In this document: piece by piece, positions 46,828 through 55,231 of the stretch | How the letters are laid out: every line of letters begins with the position of its first letter | Position numbering within the stretch: position 1 is the first letter of the stretch | Notes under the pieces: generated by a model | The model's input: only the letters and a program-made list of their open reading frames with translations | The model's database searches: none | What the model was told of the DNA's origin: nothing | Translations under genes and position numbers: made by a program | Assembly (NCBI RefSeq): GCF_013283745.1 | Contig: NZ_JABSTZ010000002.1 | Span: 186,001-250,000 of the forward strand | DNA: 64,000 bases | Direction: 5' to 3' | Source of the DNA: Aeromicrobium stalagmiti | Lineage (GTDB): Bacteria; Actinomycetota; Actinomycetes; Propionibacteriales; Nocardioidaceae

Positions 46828-46845
46828 GGCCACACCCTGCCGCGG
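46809..46845 (+). terminator. 11-bp hairpin overlapping the leuB leader peptide
   Basis: CCGCGGCAGGG (46809-46819) pairs perfectly with CCCTGCCGCGG (46835-46845); the loop is 15 nt. It is followed by TGTTT, a weak T-run. The left arm is coding sequence of the leader peptide, so ribosome position would control whether it forms. The gap to the next ORF (46846-47006) shows nothing further. Confidence 0.55.
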
Positions 46846-47006
46846 TGTTTCGGCGTTGGCCCGCCGTTCCGCAGCAGGGTTGGAGATCACGACCTGATCC
46901 CATGCACCTGTTCACTCCCCGGTGATCCCGGACCTCGTGGCGTGCTGGACGGCGGACAACGCCGATCCCGCACCGATCCCGTTCGTCCGAACCGAAGGAG
47001 AAGATC

Positions 47007-47102
47007 ATGGAACCGCACCTGATGGAGTGGGGACCGGCACACCTGCGCGACGAGGCGCCCCAGCTCGAGGTCGAGCTGTCCGACCGTCCCGACGACAACT
47101 GA
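47007..47102 (+). CDS. 31-aa ORF between leader peptide and leuB
   Basis: Starts MEPHLMEWGPAHLRDEAPQL and ends in an acidic tail (DRPDDN). GAAGGAGAAG lies 7 nt before its ATG, the strongest ribosome site in the region, and codon use is normal for this genome. It is 57 nt upstream of the leuB ATG. Too short for homology to be judged here; not rich in branched-chain residues, so it is not a second attenuator peptide. Confidence 0.5.
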   Translation: MEPHLMEWGPAHLRDEAPQLEVELSDRPDDN

Positions 47103-47159
47103 CCACATGTCGATACGCCGGTTTCACATCCTGAGATCACGCTGCATAGGATGGAGCTC

Positions 47160-48218
47160 ATGACTCGCTCCTTCTCGCTCGCGGTCGTGGCCGGTGACGG
47201 CATCGGACCCGAGGTGACCTCCCAGGCCCTCAAGGTCCTCGACGTCGTCGCCCCGTCGCACGGCCTCTCGTTCAGCACGACCGACTACGACCTCGGCGCG
47301 CGCCGCTACCACGCGACGGGTGAGACCCTGCCCGACTCCGTGCTGGAGGAGATCCGCGGTCACGACGCGATCCTGCTGGGCGCGATCGGCGACCCGAGCG
47401 TGCCGTCAGGCGTCCTCGAGCGCGGTCTGCTGCTCAAGCTCCGCTTCGCGCTCGACCACTACGTCAACCTGCGCCCGTCCAAGCTCTTCCCGGGCGTCCC
47501 GACGCCGCTGGGCAACCCCGGCGACATTGACTTCGTCGTGGTCCGCGAGGGCACGGAGGGGCCGTACGTCGGCAACGGCGGTGCCATCCGCGTCGGCACG
47601 CCGCACGAGCTCGCGACCGAGGTCAGCATCAACACGGCCTACGGTGTCGAGCGGGTCGTCCGTGACGCGTTCGCCCGCGCCCAGGCCCGCCCCCGCAAGA
47701 AGCTGACCCTCGTGCACAAGAACAACGTCCTGGTGCACGCCGGGCACCTCTGGAGCCGCACGGTCGACGCGGTCGCCCCCGAGTTTCCCGACGTCGCGGT
47801 CGACTACCTGCACGTCGACGCGGCGACGATCTTCCTGGTCACCGACCCGGCGCGCTTCGACGTCATCGTGACCGACAACCTCTTCGGCGACATCCTCACC
47901 GACCTCGCGGCGGCCATCACCGGCGGCATCGGCCTGGCGGCGAGCGGCAACGTCAACCCGGACCGCACGACGCCGAGCATGTTCGAGCCGGTCCACGGGT
48001 CTGCGCCCGACATCGCGGGCCAGTCCAAGGCCGATCCCACCGCGGCGATCCTCTCTGGCGGCATGCTGCTGGAGCACCTGGGCTTCCCTGAGGCGGCTGC
48101 GCAGATCACGGCGGCCGTCGAGGCCGACATCGCCGAGCGTCCGTCGACACCTCGTTCGACCGAGGAGGTGGGAGAGGCCATCACGTCACGCGTGGCCGGG
48201 GCGGTATCGGTCGGTTAA
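47160..48218 (+). CDS. leuB: 3-isopropylmalate dehydrogenase LeuB
   Basis: Oxidatively decarboxylates 3-isopropylmalate to 2-ketoisocaproate in leucine synthesis. At 352 residues the length is normal. [10 protein letters not shown] opens the protein; [19 protein letters not shown], the catalytic Lys and Tyr region, and [16 protein letters not shown] with GSAPDIAGQ (NAD-binding) are all present. ATG 47160 is preferred over an ATG 9 nt upstream because GGATGGAG precedes it. It is followed 34 nt later by ilvE. Confidence 0.97.
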   Translation: MTRSFSLAVVAGDGIGPEVTSQALKVLDVVAPSHGLSFSTTDYDLGARRYHATGETLPDSVLEEIRGHDAILLGAIGDPSVPSGVLERGLLLKLRFALDHYVNLRPSKLFPGVPTPLGNPGDIDFVVVREGTEGPYVGNGGAIRVGTPHELATEVSINTAYGVERVVRDAFARAQARPRKKLTLVHKNNVLVHAGHLWSRTVDAVAPEFPDVAVDYLHVDAATIFLVTDPARFDVIVTDNLFGDILTDLAAAITGGIGLAASGNVNPDRTTPSMFEPVHGSAPDIAGQSKADPTAAILSGGMLLEHLGFPEAAAQITAAVEADIAERPSTPRSTEEVGEAITSRVAGAVSVG

Positions 48219-48252
48219 CGACCTTTTACCTTCTCACCCTGAAAGCTATACC

Positions 48253-49356
48253 GTGACCATCATGACCTCCACCCCGTTCGCCGCCACGTTCACGCAGAAC
48301 GATGGGGCGAAGACGCCCGAGCAGCGGGACGCGATCCTCGCGAACCCCGGTTTCGGCCATCACTTCACCGACCACATGTTCCTGGCCGAGTGGACCCCTG
48401 ACACCGGCTGGGCCGATGGTCGGGTCGTGCCCTACGGTCCGCTGCAGATCGATCCGGCGACGGCTGTGCTGCACTACGCGCAGGAGATCTTCGAGGGCCT
48501 GAAGGCGTACGTCCACGCCGACGGCTCGATCTGGTTGTTCCGTCCTGAGGCCAATGCGGCGCGGATGCAGCGGTCCGCGCACCGTCTGGCGTTGCCGGAG
48601 CTGCCGACGGAGTGGTTCCTGGGCTCGATCACCTCGTTGGTCGAGGCCGACCGGGCGTGGGTGCCCGCCGGCGGCGAGAAGAGCCTCTACCTGCGGCCGT
48701 TCATGTTCGCCTCCGAGGTGTTCCTCGGCGTCCGCCCGAGCCAGCACGTGACTTATTCGGTCATCGCCTCGCCGGCCGGCGCCTACTTCGCCGGTGGTGT
48801 GCAGGCGGTCTCGATCTGGTTGTCGAGCGAGTACTCGCGTGCCGGTGCCGGTGGCACGGGTGCTGCCAAGTGTGGTGGCAACTACGCGGCGTCGTTGCTG
48901 CCGCAGCAGGAGGCCGCCGAGCACGGTTGCGCGCAGGTCGCGTTCTTGGATTCCACGGAGCAGAAGTGGATCGAGGAGCTCGGTGGGATGAATCTGTACT
49001 TCGTGCAGTCCGACGGGTCGATCGTGACGCCGGCGTTGTCGGGGTCGATCCTGGAGGGCATCACGCGTGACTCGATCATGCAGATCGGCCGCGACCTGGG
49101 CCATGAGGTCGTCGAGCGTCGTGTCTCGATCGACGAGTGGCGCACCGGTGCGGCGGACGGCACGATCACCGAGGTGTTCGCGTGTGGCACGGCTGCGGTC
49201 GTCACGCCGGTCAGGTCGTTGAAGTGGGACGGCGGCGAGGTCGTCTCCGGTGACGGCGAGCCCGGCAAGGTCACGACCGACATCCGCTCGGCCCTGGTCG
49301 ACATCCAGTACGGCCGCGCCGACGACCGCCACGACTGGATGACGCGAATCGCCTGA
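48253..49356 (+). CDS. ilvE: Branched-chain amino acid aminotransferase IlvE
   Basis: The final transamination step of Val, Leu and Ile synthesis with glutamate as donor. A fold-type IV PLP enzyme of 367 residues. QEIFEGLKAY, RPEANAARMQRSA, LYLRPFMFA and the PLP lysine in GGTGAAKCGGNYAASL are diagnostic; ITEVFACGTAAVVTPV binds the cofactor phosphate. GTG 48253 or the ATG at 48262 may be the start. Probably co-transcribed with leuB. Confidence 0.96.
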   Translation: MTIMTSTPFAATFTQNDGAKTPEQRDAILANPGFGHHFTDHMFLAEWTPDTGWADGRVVPYGPLQIDPATAVLHYAQEIFEGLKAYVHADGSIWLFRPEANAARMQRSAHRLALPELPTEWFLGSITSLVEADRAWVPAGGEKSLYLRPFMFASEVFLGVRPSQHVTYSVIASPAGAYFAGGVQAVSIWLSSEYSRAGAGGTGAAKCGGNYAASLLPQQEAAEHGCAQVAFLDSTEQKWIEELGGMNLYFVQSDGSIVTPALSGSILEGITRDSIMQIGRDLGHEVVERRVSIDEWRTGAADGTITEVFACGTAAVVTPVRSLKWDGGEVVSGDGEPGKVTTDIRSALVDIQYGRADDRHDWMTRIA

Positions 49357-49373
49357 TTCCGCGGGAGTCGCGC

Positions 49374-49393
49374 ACTGTACTGGCCGGTACAGT
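49374..49393. promoter_or_regulatory. Palindrome ACTGTAC-N6-GTACAGT upstream of aspA
   Basis: Perfect 7-bp arms separated by 6 nt in the 124-nt region between ilvE and aspA. A second hairpin, GTGAGGC (49440-49446) with GCCTCAC (49457-49463), precedes the aspA ribosome site. The first palindrome has the form of a dimeric repressor operator; the regulator is unknown. Confidence 0.5.
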
Positions 49394-49480
49394 CATCCCC
49401 TCCCCGAATCCAGTCCCCGGTTGCTCTATCGTCGGGCAGGTGAGGCCCAACGACGTGCCTCACGCACTGGAGGAATCACC

Positions 49481-50887
49481 ATGTCTGAAGCCACGCGTTC
49501 CGAGCACGACCTGATCGGAGACCGTGAGGTCCCGCTCGAGGCTTACTGGGGAGTGCACACGCTCCGCGCCCTCGAGAACTTCCCCATCACCGGCATCCCG
49601 ATCGGGACGAGCCCCTATCTGGTGGAGGCGCTCGCGAGCGTCAAGCAGGCCGCGGCCGCGGCCAACCACGACCTGGGGCTCCTCGACGACACCCGCCACG
49701 CCGCGATCCGCGACGCGTGCGAGGAGATCCGGGCTGGGGCGCTGGTCGACGAGTTCGTCGTCGACGTCATCCAGGGCGGTGCCGGCACCTCGACCAACAT
49801 GAACGCCAACGAGGTCATCGCCAACCGTGCGCTGGAGATCATGGGGCACAAGAAGGGCGACTACGCGGTCATCCACCCCAACGAGCACGTCAACCTGAGC
49901 CAGTCGACCAACGACGTCTACCCGACGGCGGTCAAGATCGCGATCATCCTGGCCGCGCACGACCTGCTCGACGCGATGCAGGTGCTCCAGGACTCGTTCG
50001 CGGCCAAGGCCGACGAGTTCCACGACGTCCTCAAGATGGGACGCACGCAGCTGCAGGACGCCGTGCCGATGACGCTCGGCCAGGAGTTCCGCACCTACTC
50101 GCTGATGATCGGGGAGGACCGCGCCCGGCTCCACGAGGCGATCATGCTGCTGCACGAGATCAACCTCGGTGCGACCGCGATCGGCACGATGCTCAACGCC
50201 CCGTCCGGCTACGTCCAGTCGGCGTGCGGCCACCTCGCCGAGCTGACCGGGCTGCCGCTGGAGACGGCGGTCGACCTGATCGAGGCGACCCAGGACTGCG
50301 GCGCGTTCGTGCAGGTGTCGGGCACGCTGAAGCGGGTCGCGGTCAAGCTCTCCAAGATCTGTAACGACCTGCGGCTGCTGTCGTCCGGGCCGCGCGCCGG
50401 GTTCAACGAGATCAACCTGCCGGCCGTGCAGGCCGGGTCGAGCATCATGCCCGGCAAGGTCAACCCCGTCATCCCCGAGGTCGTCAACCAGGTCGCGTTC
50501 CAGATGATCGGCCACGACATGACCGTCACGATGGCAGCCGAGGCCGGGCAGCTGCAGCTCAACGCCTTCGAGCCGGTCATCTGCTACTCGCTGTCGGCCG
50601 GCATCTCGCGGCTGCGCGAGGCGGTGCTGGTGCTCGCGACCCGGTGCGTCGACGGCATCACCGCCAACGTCGAGCTGCTGCGCAGCGAGGTCGAGAACTC
50701 GATCGGCCTGGTCACCGCGCTCAACCCGTACATCGGCTATGCCGCGGCGACCGAGGTCGCCAAGGAGGCGCTGGCGTCCGGACGGGGCGTCGCCGAGCTC
50801 GTGCTTGAGCGCCGGCTGCTCCCGCCCGAGAAGCTAGAGGCCATCCTGCGACCGGAGACCTTGGCCAACCTCGCCCCCCGCCACTGA
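49481..50887 (+). CDS. aspA: Aspartate ammonia-lyase AspA
   Basis: Interconverts aspartate and fumarate plus ammonia. A 468-residue class II fumarase/aspartase superfamily member. GVHTLRALENFPITG near the N-terminus favours aspartase over fumarase. GGAGTSTNMNANEVIANRA and the signature GSSIMPGKVNP with the catalytic serine loop are intact. ATG 49481 follows GGAGGAATC. Regulation by the upstream palindrome is likely, and aspartate supply ties it to the amino-acid genes around it. Confidence 0.93.
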   Translation: MSEATRSEHDLIGDREVPLEAYWGVHTLRALENFPITGIPIGTSPYLVEALASVKQAAAAANHDLGLLDDTRHAAIRDACEEIRAGALVDEFVVDVIQGGAGTSTNMNANEVIANRALEIMGHKKGDYAVIHPNEHVNLSQSTNDVYPTAVKIAIILAAHDLLDAMQVLQDSFAAKADEFHDVLKMGRTQLQDAVPMTLGQEFRTYSLMIGEDRARLHEAIMLLHEINLGATAIGTMLNAPSGYVQSACGHLAELTGLPLETAVDLIEATQDCGAFVQVSGTLKRVAVKLSKICNDLRLLSSGPRAGFNEINLPAVQAGSSIMPGKVNPVIPEVVNQVAFQMIGHDMTVTMAAEAGQLQLNAFEPVICYSLSAGISRLREAVLVLATRCVDGITANVELLRSEVENSIGLVTALNPYIGYAAATEVAKEALASGRGVAELVLERRLLPPEKLEAILRPETLANLAPRH

Positions 50888-50900
50888 GCGGGGTCAGGGG

Positions 50901-51596
50901 TCAGGGCGCGAAGAGGGCCTGGGCGGGATCGGCCAGCAGGCGGACGACGAGCAGGTCCTGGTCGGCGACGTAGTCGATCTGCACGCCGACCGCGCGGTCC
51001 TTGGGTGTCTCCGGCGCCGACGGGTCGCCGAGCCCGTAGGCGATGTCGCGCAGCGTCACGGTGGCCTCGCCGACCGGGTCGTTGGCGGGCCACTCGGCGA
51101 TCAGCCGGTGCACGAGCCCGGTCAGCACGGCACTGAACATCGCGTGCTGCTCGCGGTCGATGCCGTCGACGACGATCTCGGGCAGGCCGAACGCCGTGAG
51201 ACCCACGGTGCGCAGCTCGTCGGCCTCGAGGTGTGAGTAGTCGACGACGTACCACTGCGTCGCGTGGGCGAGGGAGACCGCGTCGGACCGGTCCTCGACC
51301 GCACGGGGGATGCCGAGATCGATGACGACGCCGTCGTGCTCCTCGGCCAGCCGCAGGGCCTCGACGCGGACGTCGCGCTGGGTGAAGGCCGCCTGCTCGA
51401 GGTCGGCCGTCCGCATCAGGAGCAGCTGGTGGTGTCGCGAGCGCAGCCGGCGCAGGGCGACCTCCGTCGTGCCGTAGCGGCGCAACAGCTCGGGGGAGGG
51501 CGGAGGGATGAGGTCCTCGGTCTCGAGCGGGGACGCGGTCATGACGGCGTACATGATGCTCGGCTCCGCCGTGAGGGGAACGGGTCTGGCGGTCAT
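50901..51596 (-). CDS. Hypothetical protein, 231 aa, divergent from cimA
   Basis: No family recognised. The protein is soluble and acidic with mixed alpha/beta content, no signal peptide and no membrane helix; LLRRYGTTEVALRRLRSRHH and WYVVDYSHLEADELRTVGL are its most distinctive segments. The ATG at 51596 faces the cimA leader across 25 nt that carry a 14-bp palindrome, so the two promoters overlap. Confidence 0.65.
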   Translation of the reverse strand: MTARPVPLTAEPSIMYAVMTASPLETEDLIPPPSPELLRRYGTTEVALRRLRSRHHQLLLMRTADLEQAAFTQRDVRVEALRLAEEHDGVVIDLGIPRAVEDRSDAVSLAHATQWYVVDYSHLEADELRTVGLTAFGLPEIVVDGIDREQHAMFSAVLTGLVHRLIAEWPANDPVGEATVTLRDIAYGLGDPSAPETPKDRAVGVQIDYVADQDLLVVRLLADPAQALFAP

Positions 51597-51603
51597 AGAT
51601 CGA

Positions 51604-51617
51604 CCAGTCTAGACTGG
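51604..51617. promoter_or_regulatory. 14-bp palindrome CCAGTCTAGACTGG at the cimA promoter
   Basis: It contains the -10-like TAGACT (51610-51615), which ends 6 nt before the leader-peptide ATG, implying a leaderless transcript starting at or near 51622. Being a perfect palindrome that covers the -10 box, it may also be an operator. The hypothetical gene at 50901 begins on the other side. Confidence 0.5.
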
Positions 51618-51621
51618 CGGC

Positions 51622-51666
51622 ATGCAGAGCATCGTGAGCATTATCGACAGGCGCGCCGGGCACTGA
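51622..51666 (+). CDS. cimA leader peptide MQSIVSIIDRRAGH
   Basis: A 14-codon ORF with three isoleucine codons (positions 4, 7 and 8; two in tandem) and one valine. It is followed by a terminator hairpin with a T-run and precedes the gene for (R)-citramalate synthase, an entry enzyme of isoleucine synthesis. It would sense charged tRNA(Ile), a fit of peptide composition to end product. The start lies next to a -10 box, so it is probably translated from a leaderless mRNA. Confidence 0.75.
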   Translation: MQSIVSIIDRRAGH

Positions 51667-51688
51667 GAAACACGCCCCCGACGCGCTG

Positions 51689-51716
51689 CCTCCCCGATCC
51701 GTGGGAGGTTTTTTTT
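51689..51716 (+). terminator. Attenuator terminator upstream of cimA
   Basis: CCTCCC (51689-51694) pairs with GGGAGG (51703-51708) around an 8-nt loop and is followed by eight T residues (51709-51716). It is a canonical intrinsic terminator, rare in this genome, placed 23 nt after the Ile-rich leader peptide and 66 nt before the chosen cimA start. Confidence 0.85.
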
Positions 51717-51781
51717 GTGCCACGGTGCTCATGCCACGGCATCGAGATGACGACGTGCCGACCGGAACGAAGGACGAAGCA

Positions 51782-53404
51782 GTGAACGCAGACGCAGTGA
51801 ACGCAGGGCGGCAGCACGTGAGCGACTTCCACGTCTACGACACGACGATGCGCGACGGCGCCCAGCAGGAGGGCCTCAACCTCTCGGTCCAGGACAAGCT
51901 GCACATCGCGCGTCACCTCGACGACCTCGGCGTCGGCTACATCGAGGGCGGCTGGCCGGGCTCCAACCCCAAGGACACCGAGTTCTTCCAGCTCGCGGCC
52001 AAGGAGCTCGACCTCGCCCACGCGACGCTCGCCGCCTTCGGGGCGACCCGCAAGGCCGGGGTCGCGGCCGCCGACGACGCCCAGATCGCCGCGTTGCGCG
52101 AGTCGGGTGCGTCCGTCGTGACCCTCGTCGCCAAGAGCCACGACCGGCACGTCGAGCTCGCCCTGCGGACCACGCTCGAGGAGAACCTCGCGATGGTCCG
52201 AGACTCCGTCACCCACCTGCGTGAGGAGGGCCAGCGGGTCTTCGTCGACATGGAGCACTTCTTCGACGGCTACCGCGCCAACCGCGACTATGCGCTCGAG
52301 GTCGTCCGGACCGCGGCCGCCGCGGGGGCCGAGGTCGCGGTGCTGTGCGACACCAACGGTGGCATGCTGCCGCACTGGGTCACCGAGATCGTCCAGGACG
52401 TCGCCTCGACCGGGGCCCGCCTCGGCATCCACGCCCACAACGACACCGGCTGTGCGGTCGCCAACTCGATGGCGGCCGTGCAGGCCGGAGCGACCCACCT
52501 GCAGGGCTGCATCAACGGCTACGGCGAGCGCACCGGCAACGCCGATCTCGTGACGTGCGTGGCCAACCTCGAGCTCAAGCTCGGGATGACGCTGCTGCCG
52601 GAGGGTCGCCTGGCCGACGCGACCCGGATCTCGCACGCGATCTCGGAGATCACCAACTACCCGCCCCACGCCCGGCAGCCCTACACGGGCGTCTCGGCGT
52701 TCGCGCACAAGGCGGGCCTGCACGCGAGCGCGATCCGTGTCGACGCCGATCTCTATCAGCACATCGATCCCGCGCTGGTCGGCAACGACATGCGCCTGCT
52801 GGTCTCGGAGATGGCCGGGCGCGCCACGATCGAGCTCAAGGGCAAGGAGCTCGGCTACGACCTCGCGGGTGACACCGAGCGGCTGGCCCGCGTCACCGAC
52901 CGGGTCAAGAGCATGGAGCAGGCCGGCTACACCTTCGAGGCAGCCGACGCGTCGTTCGAGCTGCTGCTCGCCGAGGAGATGGACGGCGGGCGTCCCTCAT
53001 TCTTCGACGTCGAGTCGTGGCGGGTGCTGGCCGAGTCGGCCCGGGGCGACGACGCCGTGGCAGAGGCGACCGTGAAGCTGCGGGCCGGGGGAGTGCGGCT
53101 CGCCGTCATCGGCGAGGGCAACGGCCCGGTCAACGCGCTCGACCACGCCTTGCGCCAGGCGATCGAGCAGGTCTACCCCGACGTCGCCCGGTTCCACCTG
53201 ACCGACTTCCGCGTGCGCATCCTCGACCAGGGGCATGGCACGGACGCGATCACCCGCGTGCTGATCGAGACGTCGGACGGCAAGGACGTCTGGGTCACGG
53301 TCGGGGTCGGAGCCAACATCATCGAGGCGTCGTGGGAGGCGCTCGTCGACGCGCTCACGTACGGGCTGCGGCTGCACGGCGTCCGTCCGCGCATCAACGA
53401 CTGA
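51782..53404 (+). CDS. cimA: (R)-citramalate synthase CimA
   Basis: Condenses pyruvate with acetyl-CoA to citramalate, giving 2-ketobutyrate and then isoleucine without threonine. The HMGL-like TIM barrel opens YDTTMRDGAQQEGLNLSVQD, and the metal ligands lie in HAHNDTGCAVANS; GWPGSNPKD marks the citramalate type over isopropylmalate synthase. The C-terminal LeuA-dimer domain covers residues about 390-535. GTG 51782 is the chosen start: a GTG at 51701 lies inside the attenuator hairpin and cannot be used. AACGAAGGACG precedes 51782. Confidence 0.95.
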   Translation: MNADAVNAGRQHVSDFHVYDTTMRDGAQQEGLNLSVQDKLHIARHLDDLGVGYIEGGWPGSNPKDTEFFQLAAKELDLAHATLAAFGATRKAGVAAADDAQIAALRESGASVVTLVAKSHDRHVELALRTTLEENLAMVRDSVTHLREEGQRVFVDMEHFFDGYRANRDYALEVVRTAAAAGAEVAVLCDTNGGMLPHWVTEIVQDVASTGARLGIHAHNDTGCAVANSMAAVQAGATHLQGCINGYGERTGNADLVTCVANLELKLGMTLLPEGRLADATRISHAISEITNYPPHARQPYTGVSAFAHKAGLHASAIRVDADLYQHIDPALVGNDMRLLVSEMAGRATIELKGKELGYDLAGDTERLARVTDRVKSMEQAGYTFEAADASFELLLAEEMDGGRPSFFDVESWRVLAESARGDDAVAEATVKLRAGGVRLAVIGEGNGPVNALDHALRQAIEQVYPDVARFHLTDFRVRILDQGHGTDAITRVLIETSDGKDVWVTVGVGANIIEASWEALVDALTYGLRLHGVRPRIND

Positions 53405-53448
53405 GCAATGGCGTTGCGGAGGGCGGTCGCCGCTGCGACCGTAGGGGT

Positions 53449-54207
53449 GTGAACGGACGGGGCCGGCGGCTGGCGATCTTCCTCCCGGTGTTCGTCACGC
53501 TCGCGCTCGCGGCCGTCGTCGGCGTGCTGGTCGTGATCCAGAACCAGCAGCAGAGCGACCAGGTCGCCGAGGCCGACGACGTCGCCACGAGCTTCCTGTC
53601 GGACGTCGAGACGTTCCGCGCCGAGGTCGTGCGCGAGGTCAGCGGGTCGCGGACGGCCGATCCCGGTGACCTGCGCCGGGTGCTCCGGGCGGCGATCGCC
53701 GACCCGCCCGAGCTGGGCGACGCACCGGCGTACGGGGTGGAGAGGTCGTCGGCCTATCGCGAGGCCGAGCAGACGCAGGAGACGTTCCTGGAGCCATACC
53801 AGCGGCTCAGCCGGGCGCTGCGGCGCGCGGACGGCGCGCTCGACTTCATCGCCGCGGCGCGCAAGGTGCTCGACCTGCGGGCAACGGACTACGTCGGGTC
53901 GGGCCTGCTGAGCAGCAGCACGGCCCTGCGTGGGGAGCTCATCCCGGCCTTCGTGCGGGCGCGCGACGAGTTCGCGGAGGTGCCGGTGCCGAAGGGGCGG
54001 GACGAGCTGGCCGCGACGGTGCGCGGCGCGCTGCAGTACGTGATCGACCAGGCGACGATGCTCGCGAGCAGCATCGAGTCCAACCGCAGCTTCTCGTTCA
54101 CGTACGGCGAGCAGTTCCAGACCGCGATCGACGCGGTGGACGACTACGCCACGGTCGTCAAGGGGGACGTCACCGAGGCGATCAGTGCGGTCACCGACCC
54201 GCGCTAG
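53449..54207 (+). CDS. Exported or membrane-anchored hypothetical protein, 252 aa
   Basis: One N-terminal membrane anchor (LAIFLPVFVTLALAAVVGVL, residues about 7-26) precedes a largely helical, coiled-coil-like domain outside the membrane (for example FLSDVETFRAEVVREVSGS and ELIPAFVRARDEF). No family recognised. GTG 53449 follows GTAGGGGT. It is adjacent to cimA on the same strand (44-nt gap) and convergent with the GNAT gene, overlapping it by 4 nt. Confidence 0.68.
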   Translation: MNGRGRRLAIFLPVFVTLALAAVVGVLVVIQNQQQSDQVAEADDVATSFLSDVETFRAEVVREVSGSRTADPGDLRRVLRAAIADPPELGDAPAYGVERSSAYREAEQTQETFLEPYQRLSRALRRADGALDFIAAARKVLDLRATDYVGSGLLSSSTALRGELIPAFVRARDEFAEVPVPKGRDELAATVRGALQYVIDQATMLASSIESNRSFSFTYGEQFQTAIDAVDDYATVVKGDVTEAISAVTDPR

Positions 54208-54653
54208 GCCTGCTGCTGGCCGGCTGCGCGCGTCATCGGCACGTGGTCGATGCCGGCCTCCATGAAGTTCTCGCCGGAGCGGACGTAGCCGTAGCGGCCG
54301 TACCACTGCTCGAGGTAGGCCTGCGCGTTGAGCACGATGACGTCGTGGCCCCACAGACGCGTGCACTCCTGCACCAGTGCGCCGGACAAGCCCTTGCCGC
54401 GCTGGTCGGCGCGTGTGCACACCCGGCCGACGTGACGGACGCCGTCCTCGACGTAGGAGCGCAGGTAGCTGGTGGGACCTCGGTCGTCGGCGAACCACAA
54501 GTGGGTCATCTCGGGCAGCAGGTCGCGGTCGTCGACGTCCTCCTCGTCGCACTTCTGCTCGACGGCGAAGACGGCATCGCGGATCTTCCAGATGGCGTAG
54601 ACGTCCGCGGCGGTCAGGTCGGGCCCGTTGCGCACGAGCGGGTAGTCGGTCAC
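54204..54653 (-). CDS. GNAT family N-acetyltransferase (ElaA-like)
   Basis: A 149-residue acetyltransferase. WKIRDAVFAVEQKCDEEDVDDRD at the N-terminus and GRVCTRADQRGKGLSGALVQE with the acetyl-CoA pyrophosphate loop (QRGKGLS) match the ElaA group of GNATs. The acceptor amine is unknown. A single-gene unit on the minus strand. Confidence 0.83.
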   Translation of the reverse strand: MTDYPLVRNGPDLTAADVYAIWKIRDAVFAVEQKCDEEDVDDRDLLPEMTHLWFADDRGPTSYLRSYVEDGVRHVGRVCTRADQRGKGLSGALVQECTRLWGHDVIVLNAQAYLEQWYGRYGYVRSGENFMEAGIDHVPMTRAAGQQQA

Positions 54654-54691
54654 CCCGGAAGCCTAGCTAGTTGGAGCGGCGCGCAACCGAT

Positions 54692-54829
54692 GTGGGGAGT
54701 CTGTCCGCGTTCGCCAGCTCCACGTGGCTGCCGGAGCGCAGCTGTTTCGACCCCGATGATCCTGCGGTGCACACCGCGCGCACCAGCCGGGAGGTCGAGT
54801 GGTCCGATGCCCGTGCTGACGACGCCTGA
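54692..54829 (+). CDS. Possible small ORF, 45 aa
   Basis: An open frame from GTG 54692 (or TTG 54671) to TGA 54829 has third-position GC near that of real genes and no similarity that I recognise. It lacks a clear ribosome site. It occupies most of the 188-nt gap between the GNAT gene and zur, which otherwise shows nothing. Confidence 0.22.
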   Translation: MGSLSAFASSTWLPERSCFDPDDPAVHTARTSREVEWSDARADDA

Positions 54830-54841
54830 GTCGGGTCTCGA

Positions 54842-55231
54842 TCAGGACGGGCAGGAGGCGCAGGTGCCGAAGATCTCGAGGGTGTGGGCGACGTCGCGGA
54901 AGCCGTTCTCGGCCGCGATCTTGTCGGCCCAGCGCTCGACGGTCGGGCCCTCGACCTCGACCGTGCGACCGCACGAGCGGCACACCAGGTGATGGTGGTG
55001 CCCGGCGCTGCACTGGCGGTAGAGGACCTCGCCGTCGTCGTTGCGCAGGGCGTCGACCTCGGCGGCCTCGGCCAGCACCTGCAGGCTGCGGTAGACCGTC
55101 GAGAGGCCGACCGACTCACCGCGCTTCTTGAGGATGTCGTGGATCTCCTGCGCGCTGGCGAACCCGTCGAGATCTTCGAGGATCGCGACGACGGCGCGTC
55201 GCTGGCGGGTGTTGCGGGGTGCTTCGACCAT
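54842..55231 (-). CDS. zur: Fur-family zinc regulator Zur
   Basis: A 129-residue Fur-family repressor. The N-terminal winged HTH reads NTRQRRAVVAILEDLDGFAS and SVGLSTVYRSLQVLAEAAEV. The metal-sensing region has HHHHLVCRSCG and the C-terminal FGTCASCPS, giving the two CxxC zinc pairs. Last gene of znuA-znuC-znuB-zur (1-nt overlap with znuB), so it is autoregulated through the operon promoter. The association with Znu genes favours Zur over Fur. Confidence 0.92.
   Translation of the reverse strand: MVEAPRNTRQRRAVVAILEDLDGFASAQEIHDILKKRGESVGLSTVYRSLQVLAEAAEVDALRNDDGEVLYRQCSAGHHHHLVCRSCGRTVEVEGPTVERWADKIAAENGFRDVAHTLEIFGTCASCPS

Noticed and set aside
51701..51781. Upstream GTG start giving CimA 27 more residues
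   Set aside because: The GTG lies in the terminator stem and the added residues are encoded by the T-run and the region after it; the GTG at 51782 has a purine-rich ribosome site and is where homologues begin.
54671..54829. DUF397-type small gene in the gap before zur
   Set aside because: The frame is open and has normal codon bias, but the WRKSS...CVEVA pattern of DUF397 is missing; it is kept only as a low-confidence ORF.
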